From Gammaproteobacteria bacterium (GTDB lineage: Bacteria > Pseudomonadota > Gammaproteobacteria > Burkholderiales > Rhodocyclaceae), in the NCBI GenBank assembly GCA_029289235.1, contig JARFTZ010000046.1, positions 310,001-374,000 on the forward strand: DNA of 64,000 nucleotides. The letters are read 5' to 3'. The translations under genes were made by a program, and so were the position numbers. Each line of letters begins with the position of its first letter. The stretch's first letter is position 1. Below, piece after piece: positions 37,619-46,283 of this stretch. The notes under the pieces were generated by a model. The model made no database searches, had not been told where the DNA came from, and saw nothing but the letters and a program-made list of their open reading frames with translations.

Positions 37619-37831
37619 CTAGGAGACAAGCAGCACCGTTTCACCTGCATAATCAACCTGCTGACCCGGACGCAGCTTGGCCCGCTTGCGGGTTTCCACC
37701 AGCCCGTCCACGCGAACCTTCCCTTCTTCGATCTCGGCATGTGCCATTCCTCCGGAATGGCACAACCCGGTCGTTTTCAGTAGTTGATCGAGCTGGATGT
37801 ACTCACCGCGTACCTGGAGCGAAATGGACAT
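37619..37831 (-). CDS. small S4-domain RNA-binding protein (YbcJ-like)
   Basis: 70 residues from ATG 37831. The chain is almost only an S4 fold: YIQLDQLLKTTGLCHSGGMA, then VRVDGLVETRKRAKLRPGQQV. YbcJ-type proteins bind RNA, and their role is not settled. It lies 10 bases after the YkgJ-type gene and is likely cotranscribed. Confidence 0.85.
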   Translation of the reverse strand: MSISLQVRGEYIQLDQLLKTTGLCHSGGMAHAEIEEGKVRVDGLVETRKRAKLRPGQQVDYAGETVLLVS

Positions 37832-37841
37832 GGGCGCAACC

Positions 37842-38177
37842 TCAAAGTTCAAGCGGCGGAAGACCGTAGCGACGACGCGCCCGGTCGCAATCGTCATCGC
37901 CGATGCCGAGCGGCGCGTAGGGCGCGAAATCCCGGCACGGTCCCGGCCGCTCGCGATAGATCGAGCAGCGCACGCTGCGGCCAATCTCGCCTTCGAGGGC
38001 GATGCAGCGCGGCGGCGCATCGTCGGTACCGGCCATGCGCACCAGCGTCGCGGTCAAGGGAATCGTCATGTCTTCAGGCACGCCGCCTTTCCCTGGGGTA
38101 GCCAGGTCCTGGCGGTGGAAATCGACACGAAAAGCAGCGCAACAGGCGCCACAACTCAAGCAAGGATGTTCAGGCAC
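37842..38177 (-). CDS. YkgJ family cysteine-cluster protein
   Basis: 111 residues from GTG 38177. The N-terminal CLSCGACCAAF and later Cys residues (RCIALEG, RCSIYRERPGPCRDF, DDDC) make the CxxCxxCC...C zinc/iron-chelating pattern of the YkgJ (UPF0153) family. The function is unknown. The ribosome site before the GTG is weak, and no better in-frame start exists. Confidence 0.82.
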   Translation of the reverse strand: MPEHPCLSCGACCAAFRVDFHRQDLATPGKGGVPEDMTIPLTATLVRMAGTDDAPPRCIALEGEIGRSVRCSIYRERPGPCRDFAPYAPLGIGDDDCDRARRRYGLPPLEL

Positions 38178-38277
38178 GATCTGACTTCAACTGTAAAAAA
38201 ACGCGCAGATTGTCGCGCAGCACCGCGTTTGCCGCAAACGCCGCTGTGGCGCCGCGCGTTTCCTGCATTTCGGCCAT

Positions 38278-38868
38278 TCAACGTCCGTCCGGCGACAGTT
38301 TCTGCTTCAGCCAGTCTCCCACGGGAGCCGAGTGCGCCCGCATCGATTGAAGAAGCTGCGCGGGAGCCTCCGAGACATTCAGCAACTCGACGTGATCGGG
38401 CTTGACGAAGCCTTCGGCGGACATGTGCCGCACCATCGCCAGCAATGGATCGAAAAAGCCGTTTATATTCAGCAACCCGACCGGTTTTCTGTGGATGTGC
38501 AACTGCGCCCAGGTGACGATCTCGAACAACTCGTCGAGCGTGCCGAAACCGCCAGGCAGGGCGACAAAACCGTCCGCCCTGTCGGCCATCGCCGCCTTGC
38601 GCGCATGCATGCTGTCGACAACGACCATTTCGCTGGCCTGCGGGTGCGCCAGCTCGCGCTCCGCCATGAAGGTCGGGATCACTCCGAACACGCGGCCGCC
38701 GGCTTCCAGCACGCCATCGGCGACGACGCCCATCAACCCGACGTGGCCGCCGCCCCAGACCAGCTCGATGTTTTCCCTGGCCAGCAGCCGGCCGAATGAC
38801 GCTGCCGCTGCCGCATACTGTGCATCACGCCCCGAGGACGCGCCACAAAAAACACAAATCGAACGCAT
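38278..38868 (-). CDS. LOG family protein (putative cytokinin riboside 5'-monophosphate phosphoribohydrolase)
   Basis: 196 residues of the TIGR00730/LOG family. The starting SICVFCGASSG, the nucleotide-binding GGGHVGLMG and the signature PGGFGTLDELFE (PGGxGTxxE) are all present. The family hydrolyses N6-modified or plain nucleoside monophosphates to base and ribose 5-phosphate. In bacteria it is often an AMP/cytokinin nucleosidase of uncertain role. It appears to be a single gene. Confidence 0.9.
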   Translation of the reverse strand: MRSICVFCGASSGRDAQYAAAAASFGRLLARENIELVWGGGHVGLMGVVADGVLEAGGRVFGVIPTFMAERELAHPQASEMVVVDSMHARKAAMADRADGFVALPGGFGTLDELFEIVTWAQLHIHRKPVGLLNINGFFDPLLAMVRHMSAEGFVKPDHVELLNVSEAPAQLLQSMRAHSAPVGDWLKQKLSPDGR

Positions 38869-38925
38869 GATTCATCTTTCCGGACAAAAACCGATTATCC
38901 TCGCATCCGATCTGCACGGCCAGTC

Positions 38926-39591
38926 TCAGGGAAGATCGACGACGGCGCGATACAACCGGTGCCCGGAATCACGGTATTTGCGCTCGAACGGCGTCAGCGG
39001 TTGCGCAGCGTCGAATTCCTCGCCAGTCACCGGGCGGCCGGTCAGGGTCGTCACCGCCAGGCAGAATTCGTCGATATAGATCCGCCAGTTGCTGCGGCAC
39101 TCCAGCCGCCCACCGAGTCCGAGCATCGCCGGAAAAACGGGATGGCCGTGCCAGCGCCGTGAGAGGTGGCCGATCTTCGGCCAGGGATTCGGGTAAAGCA
39201 GATAGTGGCGCGATAAGCGGACACCCGCATCGAGCAGCAATCGCCAATAGTCCACAAGATCAGCGCGTACCAGGTCGAGATTCGGCGGCAGCGTCGCCGC
39301 ATCGAAGCGCCCGAGACGCACCTCGGATTGATCGACACCGATCACGTAATGATCGGGAAACGTCCGGGCCAGGGCGATCGAGCTTTCACCGATACCGCAA
39401 CAGGAATCGAGAATCAGCGGCACGTTCGCGGCTTCGCGCTCGCGCCGGGCGAAGCTGGCCTCGAACGCCGCGCGATTGTAGTCGGCATACGGCTTGCGGA
39501 ACGGCGCCTGGCGATGGCGTTCCAGCAAGCGACCAAGCTGCTCGTGGATACCCTGCTGGGCACTGGCGGGAACACGGGAGTTGGCGCGCAT
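38926..39591 (-). CDS. TrmB-like SAM-dependent methyltransferase
   Basis: 221 residues from ATG 39591. SAM motif I is LDSCCGIGES (62-69). The TrmB hallmark NPWPK (135-139) and a C-terminal LTPFERKYRDSGH resemble tRNA (guanine-N7) methyltransferases. N-terminal GIHEQLGRLLERH and the divergent sequence after NPWPK (IGHLSRRWHGHPVF) set it apart from ordinary TrmB. It may be a paralogue with a different RNA target. It precedes nothing obvious on its strand; dusC lies 6 bases upstream. Confidence 0.7.
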   Translation of the reverse strand: MRANSRVPASAQQGIHEQLGRLLERHRQAPFRKPYADYNRAAFEASFARREREAANVPLILDSCCGIGESSIALARTFPDHYVIGVDQSEVRLGRFDAATLPPNLDLVRADLVDYWRLLLDAGVRLSRHYLLYPNPWPKIGHLSRRWHGHPVFPAMLGLGGRLECRSNWRIYIDEFCLAVTTLTGRPVTGEEFDAAQPLTPFERKYRDSGHRLYRAVVDLP

Positions 39592-39597
39592 GAGAAC

Positions 39598-40554
39598 TTA
39601 CATCAAGCCAGTAGCAACCGCCAACGCGGCATCAACGTCGGCCACCGAGGTCAGTGACCGGACACGGCCGTACAGCGCTTCGGCCTGCGGATAACAACGG
39701 CGCAGCGAGTTCAACCACAGCTTCAGCCGTCCCGGCGCGTGCCGGGCGACGACGCATTGCTTCACCCGCTGCCAGAATTCGTCGAGCAGCGGCGCGAGTT
39801 CCCTCCACTCGGCATCACGGTCCACAGCACCTCCGGCAGCGCGGATGCGGCGGGCCAGAAACGGATCGGCCACCGCCCCGCGTCCGATCATCACATCGCT
39901 GCATCCGGTCAATTCACGGCAACGGCGGTAGTCGGACTCCGACCACACCTCGCCGTTGGCCACAACCGGCACGGAGACCGATTCGCGCACCCGGGCGATC
40001 CATTCCCAGTGCGCCGGCGGACGATAGCCCTGTTCCTTGGTGCGCGCATGTACCACCAGCGACGCAATGCCGCCGGATTCAAGCGCCGCTGCGCACGCTA
40101 GCGTCTTCTTCGTATTGGAGACGCCGAGTCGCATCTTGGCCGTCACCGGAATGCCACGGGGCACCGCGCCTCGCACTGCGGCGGCAATGCGCGCCATGAG
40201 CGCCGGATCTTCGAGCAACATGGCCCCACCGCCGTGACGATTAACCGTCGGCGCGGGGCAGCCGAAATTTAGATCGATGCCGGACGGACCGAGTTCGGCG
40301 AGCCGCGCCGCCGATTCGGCCATCCGCTCGGGATGGCTGCCAAGCAACTGAACAAAAACGGGAGTTCCGGCGGGAGTACGACTGCCATCAAGCAACTCGG
40401 GGCAAACGCGGCGGAAGGTGCGCAGCGGCAGGCGGGTACCGGTCACGCGCACGAATTCCGACACGGCACCATCGTACCCCCCCAGACGCGTGAGCAAATC
40501 GCGCAGCAGACTGTCGGCCAGCCCCTCCATCGGCGCCAGAATCACCTTGCCCAT
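39598..40554 (-). CDS. dusC: tRNA-dihydrouridine(16) synthase DusC
   Basis: 318 residues from ATG 40554 (MGKVILAPMEGLAD). Dus family motifs: APMEG at the FMN site, LNFGCPAPTVNRHGGGAML with the catalytic Cys, AKMRLG, VHARTKEQGY, and GEVWSESDYRRC with MIGRGA. The short DusC-type C-terminal helical domain follows. It reduces U16 of tRNA with NADPH and FMN. It starts 7 bases after the stop of the diguanylate cyclase gene and is followed by the TrmB-like gene, making a likely three-gene transcript. Confidence 0.9.
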   Translation of the reverse strand: MGKVILAPMEGLADSLLRDLLTRLGGYDGAVSEFVRVTGTRLPLRTFRRVCPELLDGSRTPAGTPVFVQLLGSHPERMAESAARLAELGPSGIDLNFGCPAPTVNRHGGGAMLLEDPALMARIAAAVRGAVPRGIPVTAKMRLGVSNTKKTLACAAALESGGIASLVVHARTKEQGYRPPAHWEWIARVRESVSVPVVANGEVWSESDYRRCRELTGCSDVMIGRGAVADPFLARRIRAAGGAVDRDAEWRELAPLLDEFWQRVKQCVVARHAPGRLKLWLNSLRRCYPQAEALYGRVRSLTSVADVDAALAVATGLM

Positions 40555-40560
40555 CCGCAA

Positions 40561-41592
40561 TCAACCGAACAAAGCGTCGATGTCCAGATCGTCGGCGACT
40601 CGCACCGTTTCCGGCTCGGCTCGGACGATCGCGCCTTCGGCAAGCAGGCTCTCGTAGCCGCACACCCGGTTGCGCCCGTGCTCCTTGGCGTAGTACAGCG
40701 CCTCGTCAGCCCGGCCGAGGGCATCGGTGGGCACGTCGAAAGCGGATACCGCGGTGAAGCCGATCGAGCACGTCACCTGTCCGACCTGGGGAAATTCGTG
40801 TTCTTCGACGGTCCGGCGCAAACGCTCAAAACCAGCGGCAGCAAGCTGTTCGTTGTCCGCATTGAGAATCACCACAAACTCTTCGCCGCCGAAGCGGAAC
40901 AGACGATCGCCGTCGCGGAATGTCCGACGCATCAGTTCGCCCATGCGCAGGAGCACCTCGTCGCCGAAGAGATGTCCGAAGGAGTCGTTGATCCGTTTGA
41001 AGTGATCAATATCGACGACACACAGCCAGGCCGGGGAATCGTTTTCCTCGCCATGACGCCGCTCGCTACAGGGCAGGCATTCGCAACCTGGCGCGGACGC
41101 CGACGTCAGCAGGCGATCGAAGGTTTCATCGAAAGTCTTCCGGTTGAGCAGGCGCGTCAACGAATCCAGCTCGCTGTAATCGAGCATCCGGATCTGGTTG
41201 CCGAAAATCCGCGCCAGCATCTCCACGCCGGCAAAACGATCGTTCGCAACCGGAATATCGCTCCCGAACGCCAGGATCAGATCCTCGTCGCACAACTCCG
41301 ACGATTCGAGCCGGAGCGCCCCGCAATGCTGGCCGGCATCGCTGCGCAGCACCATCCCGCTGTTATTGACGGCATCAACGAGGATTTCCGGCCACGGCGA
41401 AGCGTCGGGCCTGACGGTTGTCGTGCCGTTACACACGCGAAGCCCCAGCCCCCGGCGCGCATCACACGAAAATACACCAACCTGCGTGCGATCCCCGAGC
41501 AGCGACGCCACCGCGCCGACCAGCATGGACGGCAACCGGGCACGATCCCGGCAGGATGAAATCGACTCGATGCTTTGAAGGAGTGGCAACAC
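40561..41592 (-). CDS. diguanylate cyclase (GGDEF) with GAF-like N-terminus
   Basis: 343 residues. Residues ~1-135 look like a GAF-type sensory domain. The GGDEF domain starts at DSLTRLLNRKTF (~143). The active site GGEEF is at 235-239, preceded by the inhibitory I-site RDGD at 226-229. Metal-binding VVDIDHFKRINDSFGH is intact, so it should make c-di-GMP with product inhibition. An insertion with Cys170, Cys172 and Cys175 interrupts the first helix region. It shares an apparent operon with dusC. Confidence 0.92.
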   Translation of the reverse strand: MLPLLQSIESISSCRDRARLPSMLVGAVASLLGDRTQVGVFSCDARRGLGLRVCNGTTTVRPDASPWPEILVDAVNNSGMVLRSDAGQHCGALRLESSELCDEDLILAFGSDIPVANDRFAGVEMLARIFGNQIRMLDYSELDSLTRLLNRKTFDETFDRLLTSASAPGCECLPCSERRHGEENDSPAWLCVVDIDHFKRINDSFGHLFGDEVLLRMGELMRRTFRDGDRLFRFGGEEFVVILNADNEQLAAAGFERLRRTVEEHEFPQVGQVTCSIGFTAVSAFDVPTDALGRADEALYYAKEHGRNRVCGYESLLAEGAIVRAEPETVRVADDLDIDALFG

Positions 41593-41669
41593 GATCTGGC
41601 GGAAAAGGCGCTATGCGATAATCCGATGATTTTATGTGGTCAGGCCAGCCTCGACAATAAAATTTTTTG

Positions 41670-42158
41670 ATGCCGAACATCATCGCCAAACCGCCCACTC
41701 GCGTAGTGCTGGACACCAATATCGTCATGGACATGCTGCATTTCGGCGATCCGCGCACGGCCGCCTTGCGTGAAGCAGTGGCTGGCCGACGGGTACAGTG
41801 TTTCAGCGACACCAGGTGCCTGGCGGAGCTCGAACGCGTCGCCGCCTACCCGCAGTTTCGGCTCCACGACGACGAACAGCGAGCTTTACTGTTGACCTAC
41901 CGCGGCATCATCACGCAGTGCGAACCGGAGAACAACAGCGTGGCTCCGGCACTCCCGCGCTGCCGCGACGCCGACGATCAGAAATTCCTCGAACTGGCCG
42001 CCCGCTGTGGCGCATGGATGCTCGTCACGCGCGACAAGGAACTGTTGCGCCTTGCCCGCCCTCGCCGGCTGCCGGCGCCGTTCGCCATCGTCAACGCCGA
42101 CGATGCGGGGCATCTACTCCTTGAGCTTGCGCCGGAAGACCCAGCGCACCGCGTCTGA
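41670..42158 (+). CDS. PIN-domain ribonuclease-like protein (putative toxin, orphan)
   Basis: 162 residues from ATG 41670. The PIN acidic residues are present: Asp15 in VLDTNIVMD, Glu53/55 in LAELER, the Asp pair in [12 protein letters not shown] and Asp in VTRDKELL. The type is the COG1569 'putative toxin-antitoxin toxin' branch of VapC-like nucleases. No antitoxin gene precedes it; the upstream region is only ~80 bases, A/T-rich, and holds the start of the opposite GGDEF gene. Its last 45 bases overlap the end of convergent yaaA. Confidence 0.8.
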   Translation: MPNIIAKPPTRVVLDTNIVMDMLHFGDPRTAALREAVAGRRVQCFSDTRCLAELERVAAYPQFRLHDDEQRALLLTYRGIITQCEPENNSVAPALPRCRDADDQKFLELAARCGAWMLVTRDKELLRLARPRRLPAPFAIVNADDAGHLLLELAPEDPAHRV

Positions 42159-42890
42159 CGCCGCGGGATCGAACGCGTAGCCTTCCTCGGCAAAGTCGCG
42201 CAAGGCTGCCGGTTCAACGAGACGCCGGGTGATCGCGTAGCGAGCCATCAGTCCCCGTGCGCGCTTGGCGTAGAAGCTGACCACCTTGTACCGGCCGCCG
42301 CTCCAGTCCTCGAACACCGGCTGGACGACCGATGCCGCCAGCGCCTTCGCCTTGACCGACTTGAAATATTCGGTCGACGCCAGATTTACCACGGCCGCCG
42401 CGCCTGACTCGCGCAACGCGAGATTCAAGGCCTCGGTGATCCGCACATCCCAGAAGGCGTACAGATCCTTGCCGCGCGGGTTGGCGAGGCGGATGCCCAT
42501 CTCGAGGCGATACGGCAACATCAGGTCAAGCGGACGCAACACGCCGTAGAGACCGGAAAGGATGCGCAGATGCGTCTGGGCAAAGCGCAGATCGTCTCCG
42601 GACAGCGACGGCGCGTCGAGCCCCTCATAGACATCGCCGTTGAACGCCAGCACCGCCTGCTTGGCTTTCTCCGGAGGGAGCGGCACGCCCCATTCCTGGT
42701 AACGCGCGACATTGAGCGCCGCCAGTTGATCACTGATGCCCATCAGCGATCCCACCTCGGCCGGCGACAATTGCCGCAGCCGGTCGATCAACAGTTGCGA
42801 CTGGTCGAGGAAACCGGGTAACGACGCCTCCGTGGTCGTCGAAGGCGTCTGGTAGTCAAGTGATTTTGCAGGCGAAAGCAGGATGATCAT
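42114..42890 (-). CDS. yaaA: peroxide stress protein YaaA (DUF328)
   Basis: 258 residues from ATG 42890. The N-terminus [13 protein letters not shown] is the family signature. [22 protein letters not shown] and the C-terminal [15 protein letters not shown]...AFDP also match YaaA. In Escherichia coli YaaA limits iron-driven oxidative damage and binds DNA. The 3' end overlaps the PIN gene on the other strand by 45 bases. A 13-bp palindrome lies about 45-75 bases upstream of its start, in the region shared with DUF2863. Confidence 0.93.
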   Translation of the reverse strand: MIILLSPAKSLDYQTPSTTTEASLPGFLDQSQLLIDRLRQLSPAEVGSLMGISDQLAALNVARYQEWGVPLPPEKAKQAVLAFNGDVYEGLDAPSLSGDDLRFAQTHLRILSGLYGVLRPLDLMLPYRLEMGIRLANPRGKDLYAFWDVRITEALNLALRESGAAAVVNLASTEYFKSVKAKALAASVVQPVFEDWSGGRYKVVSFYAKRARGLMARYAITRRLVEPAALRDFAEEGYAFDPAASDAVRWVFRRKLKE

Positions 42891-42932
42891 GGCGGAAACG
42901 GGAGCTTGACGAACGGAGATGGACAAGGCCTG

Positions 42933-42964
42933 CGCTTTCGATGCGTACATCCGCATCGAAAGCG
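42933..42964. promoter_or_regulatory. 13-bp palindrome in the yaaA / DUF2863-bio divergent promoter region
   Basis: CGCTTTCGATGCG and CGCATCGAAAGCG are a perfect 13-bp inverted repeat with a 6-base centre (TACATC). It lies between divergent yaaA and DUF2863, about 16 bases upstream of a TACAAT (42980-42985) -10-like element pointing toward DUF2863-bioA. It is a good operator candidate. A cruciform or RNA hairpin is the alternative. Confidence 0.6.
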
Positions 42965-43016
42965 CGGCACGGCGCTTGCTACAATAGCCGATTATCCGAA
43001 TCGCTGGAAACACGCC

Positions 43017-44192
43017 ATGAAACGCAACCGCCTCTCCTCCCGCAAACGCATGTCCTCCGACGCCACCGAACTCGGCCGCCTGGCCACCGGCCTGGCCGAA
43101 GCCGGCGGTCGCCTCGAGCGCGAATTCTGGGAAAGGCAGCTCGCCGACCTGATCGACCGCATCCTCCAGGACGGCGGCGAAGACGATCTCAACGCGGCGC
43201 TCGACCGCCTGTTCGATTCGCACGCCGGGGCGCACGACTGCCTCGCCGATACCATCGAGGCGCGCGCCGAATCGTGCGTGCTGACCCATCAGGGGCAGGA
43301 CTACGACATCATGCTGTTCAACGCTCCGCTGCTGGCCTGGTCGCGCTTTTCGATCCCCGCCGGAACCATCCCCGGCAAAACCCTGGACGCGCTCAAGGTA
43401 CAGCTCGGCGCCCACGTCTTCTCCGGTGCCGCGCAGATCGCGTTGGTTGACTACCTGTACAGCCCCGACCAGTTGCCACGCAGCTTCGTCGACACCTGGC
43501 AGCTCATGCGCGACCTGGGCGGCGCGGCCTTGTGCAACAAGGCGCCGGCCCTCGACGTCTCGGCCTTGCCGGAGACCAACCAGTTCCTCTCCGACACCCG
43601 CTACCTGATCGGTGCAGTCGCCGTCCCGCGCGGCATGCCTTTGTTCCGCTGGAACGAAGACGACAGCGTCACGCGCGAATCGGCGCTGAAGGAATGGATC
43701 AAGCAGGGCTGCCCGTCGCTGGAGCCGCTGCTCGCCGGCTGCGCCTTCCAGCCGCTGCTCGCCGACGCCTACCACGCCGCCTGCCGCCTCGCCGACATGG
43801 CCTCGCGTCCGTACTCGCTGCGCGCCTCGGTCGCCTTCCTGCAGACCACCCTCGGCAAGTCGGCCGAGTCGCTGCGGGCAATCATCGGCGGCTTTCACGA
43901 CAAGCGTCTTGAGGAATACCGCATCGGTTTCGGGCCGCGCGACGAGGACATCGTCTACCACGGCGTAGTCTGGCCGCTGCTGGGCAGTGAGGACGAAGCC
44001 ACCGACGTCGTCGGCGAAGTTGAGGCCCTCCTGCGCGAATCCGGCATCAAGGAAGTCGTCGTACACAACCAGCAATTCCCGTTCGAATTCTGTGACGACT
44101 GCGGCGCCCCGCTCTATCCCAACGTCGAAGGCGAAACCGTGCATGCCGAGATGCCGGATCTCGGCAACGCGCCGTCGCAGACACTGCACTGA
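43017..44192 (+). CDS. DUF2863 family protein
   Basis: 391 residues from ATG 43017. Soluble, without signal or membrane segments. It matches DUF2863, a family I know mainly from betaproteobacteria. The central [34 protein letters not shown] and C-terminal [18 protein letters not shown] (a CxxC pair) segments stand out. Its function is unknown. The stop is 5 bases before bioA, so it heads the biotin operon as transcribed here. Confidence 0.8.
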   Translation: MKRNRLSSRKRMSSDATELGRLATGLAEAGGRLEREFWERQLADLIDRILQDGGEDDLNAALDRLFDSHAGAHDCLADTIEARAESCVLTHQGQDYDIMLFNAPLLAWSRFSIPAGTIPGKTLDALKVQLGAHVFSGAAQIALVDYLYSPDQLPRSFVDTWQLMRDLGGAALCNKAPALDVSALPETNQFLSDTRYLIGAVAVPRGMPLFRWNEDDSVTRESALKEWIKQGCPSLEPLLAGCAFQPLLADAYHAACRLADMASRPYSLRASVAFLQTTLGKSAESLRAIIGGFHDKRLEEYRIGFGPRDEDIVYHGVVWPLLGSEDEATDVVGEVEALLRESGIKEVVVHNQQFPFEFCDDCGAPLYPNVEGETVHAEMPDLGNAPSQTLH

Positions 44193-44197
44193 ACACC

Positions 44198-45529
44198 ATG
44201 AATAACGCCGACCTGCTCCAGCGCAGCCTCGCCGCCGTCTGGCACCCGTGCACGCAGATGAAACAGCACGCTGGCGGTGAATTGCCGATGATCCCGATCG
44301 CCCGCGGCCAGGGCGCCTGGCTGTACGATTTTGATGGCCGACGCTACCTCGACGGGATCAGCTCCTGGTGGGTCAACCTCTTCGGTCACGCCAACCCGCG
44401 CATCAACGCGGCCTTGCGCGCGCAGCTCGACGAGCTGGAGCACGTCATCCTCGCCGGTTTCACGCACCAGCCGGTCGTCGAGCTTTCGGAACGGCTGTCG
44501 GCGCTGACCGGCGGCACGCTGGGTCACTGCTTCTACGCTTCCGACGGCGCCTCGGCGACCGAGATCGCGCTGAAGATGTCGTTCCACAGCTGGCGCAACC
44601 GCGGCCGCGAGACGAAGCAGAACTTCCTCTGCCTCGAAGGCAGCTACCACGGCGAGACGATCGGCGCGCTGGCCGTCACCGACGTGGCAATCTTCAAGGA
44701 CGCCTACGCGCCGCTGGTGCGCAGCGCTGCCACAGTACCAACGCCGGATGCGCGCAAGGCCGAGCCCGGCGAAACACCCGCTGACGTCGCCCGCCACGCC
44801 GCCGCCGCGCTTGAAAAACATCTGGCAGCACACCACGAAACGATCGCCGCCTTCATCGTCGAGCCGCTGATTCAGTGCGCCAGCGGCATGGCCATGTACG
44901 ACCCGGAATACCTGCGCCTGGCCCGCGCGCTCTGCGATCGCTACGAGGTGCATCTGATCTGCGACGAGATCGCCGTCGGCTGCGGCCGCACAGGAACCTT
45001 CTTCGCCCATGAGCAAGCGGGTATCAAACCCGACTTCCTCTGCCTGTCAAAGGGCATCTCGGGCGGCTATCTGCCGCTGTCGATCGTCCTCACCACCGAC
45101 ACGGTTTACGAAGCCTTCTACGACGACACCACCGTGCGCGGCTTCCTGCACTCGCACTCCTACACCGGCAACGCGCTGGCCTGCCGCGCAGCGCTGGCCA
45201 CGCTCGACATCTTTGCCGAAGACGAGGTGCTGGAACAGAACATCGCCCGCTCGCAGAAACTCGCTGCGACCCTCGCCCCGCTCGCCAACCACCCGCGAGT
45301 GCGCAACCTGCGCCAGCGCGGCATGATCATCGCCTTCGACGTCGTCAGCGACGATCCGAGATTTTCCCGTCATTTCTATCGGGCAGTGCTGGAACGTGAG
45401 GTACTGACGCGGCCGATCGGGAACACCGTCTATCTGATGCCGCCGTACATCGTTAACGACGATGAAATCGCGCATCTCGGACACGCCGTCGCCGGTGCAC
45501 TGGAAGCGACAACTTGCGCCCCGGCGTGA
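44198..45529 (+). CDS. bioA: adenosylmethionine-8-amino-7-oxononanoate aminotransferase
   Basis: 443 residues, class III PLP aminotransferase. The N-terminal [10 protein letters not shown] and [11 protein letters not shown] match BioA, and the cofactor Lys lies in [13 protein letters not shown] near residue 285. [15 protein letters not shown] completes the family pattern. It converts 7-keto-8-aminopelargonate (KAPA) to diaminopelargonate, using SAM as amino donor. First of the five bio genes here; an RHH/PIN pair separates it from bioF. Confidence 0.95.
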   Translation: MNNADLLQRSLAAVWHPCTQMKQHAGGELPMIPIARGQGAWLYDFDGRRYLDGISSWWVNLFGHANPRINAALRAQLDELEHVILAGFTHQPVVELSERLSALTGGTLGHCFYASDGASATEIALKMSFHSWRNRGRETKQNFLCLEGSYHGETIGALAVTDVAIFKDAYAPLVRSAATVPTPDARKAEPGETPADVARHAAAALEKHLAAHHETIAAFIVEPLIQCASGMAMYDPEYLRLARALCDRYEVHLICDEIAVGCGRTGTFFAHEQAGIKPDFLCLSKGISGGYLPLSIVLTTDTVYEAFYDDTTVRGFLHSHSYTGNALACRAALATLDIFAEDEVLEQNIARSQKLAATLAPLANHPRVRNLRQRGMIIAFDVVSDDPRFSRHFYRAVLEREVLTRPIGNTVYLMPPYIVNDDEIAHLGHAVAGALEATTCAPA

Positions 45530-45570
45530 TCTGTATTACCGTTAATACAAAAATTTACTCCGAAACGCCC

Positions 45571-45855
45571 ATGCCCACCACCGTTCGCATCCCGCACCGC
45601 CTCGAAGAAGCGCTGGCGCAATATTGCGTCGAGACGCGGCGCAGCAAATCGGAGGTCATCATCGAATTGCTGGAACAACGCTTTGCCGCCGAGCCGGCGG
45701 CCGAATCGTCCTATGACCTCGCCGTCAAGGCCGGTTTCATCGGCTCGTTTGCCTCGGAGCCTGACGCCGTCGGCAGCACCAAGGAACGCGTCAAGACGGC
45801 GATCCGCCGCAAGCATCGGCGCGGCAGCGACGAAACACTGGGGGATGCCGGTTGA
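45571..45855 (+). CDS. ribbon-helix-helix antitoxin-like protein
   Basis: 94 residues from ATG 45571. The N-terminal ~45 residues (TTVRIPHRLEEALAQYC, then RRSKSEVIIELLEQRF) are a ribbon-helix-helix DNA-binding domain of CopG/Arc type. The basic C-terminal tail is as expected for a toxin-binding antitoxin. The stop overlaps the TTG start of the PIN gene (TTGA), the tight coupling seen in VapBC modules. A short A/T-rich stretch (45535-45565) upstream could carry its own promoter, with an operator for autorepression. Confidence 0.82.
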   Translation: MPTTVRIPHRLEEALAQYCVETRRSKSEVIIELLEQRFAAEPAAESSYDLAVKAGFIGSFASEPDAVGSTKERVKTAIRRKHRRGSDETLGDAG

Positions 45856-46256
45856 CTGTTCTCCTCGTCGACACCGGGCCGCTGGTGGCGCTCGCCGACC
45901 GCCGCGATGGCGCGCACCAGCGCTGTACGGATTTCCTCAAGGAGTTCCGGGGCCGGCTGCTGACCACCTGGGCCGTGCTCACCGAGTTCTCCCACCTTGC
46001 ACCGACCGTCGCCGCCACCTTGCCGCTGTATCGCTGGATCGAGCGCGGCGGACTGGAAGTGATGCAACTCGGCCGTGACGAACTCGTCGCCGCCATCGAC
46101 TGGATCGACCGCTATGCGGACCGGCCGATGGATCTGGCCGACGCCTCGCTGGTCGTCGCCGCGCTGAAGACCGGAAGCAGCACCGTGTGGACGCTCGACC
46201 GCAACGATTTCGAAACCTATCGACTGCCGGGGCGCAAGCATTTCCGGCTGGTCTGA
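45852..46256 (+). CDS. PIN-domain toxin-like protein (VapC family)
   Basis: 134 residues from TTG 45852. The PIN catalytic acids are all present: Asp7 (VDTGPLV), Glu45 (LTEFSH), Asp97 (DLADASL) and Asp116 (LDRNDF). VapC-type toxins cleave tRNA or rRNA until bound by their antitoxin. It is coupled to the upstream RHH gene and lies 27 bases before bioF, inside the biotin operon. Activity and target are not known. Confidence 0.85.
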   Translation: MTVLLVDTGPLVALADRRDGAHQRCTDFLKEFRGRLLTTWAVLTEFSHLAPTVAATLPLYRWIERGGLEVMQLGRDELVAAIDWIDRYADRPMDLADASLVVAALKTGSSTVWTLDRNDFETYRLPGRKHFRLV

Positions 46257-46283
46257 TTCAATCAGGTCCCTAACCCGTCCGCC

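Noticed and set aside
42891-44189. Extension of yaaA upstream across DUF2863 on the minus strand.
   Set aside because: YaaA homology starts exactly at ATG 42890; the rest is antisense to DUF2863.
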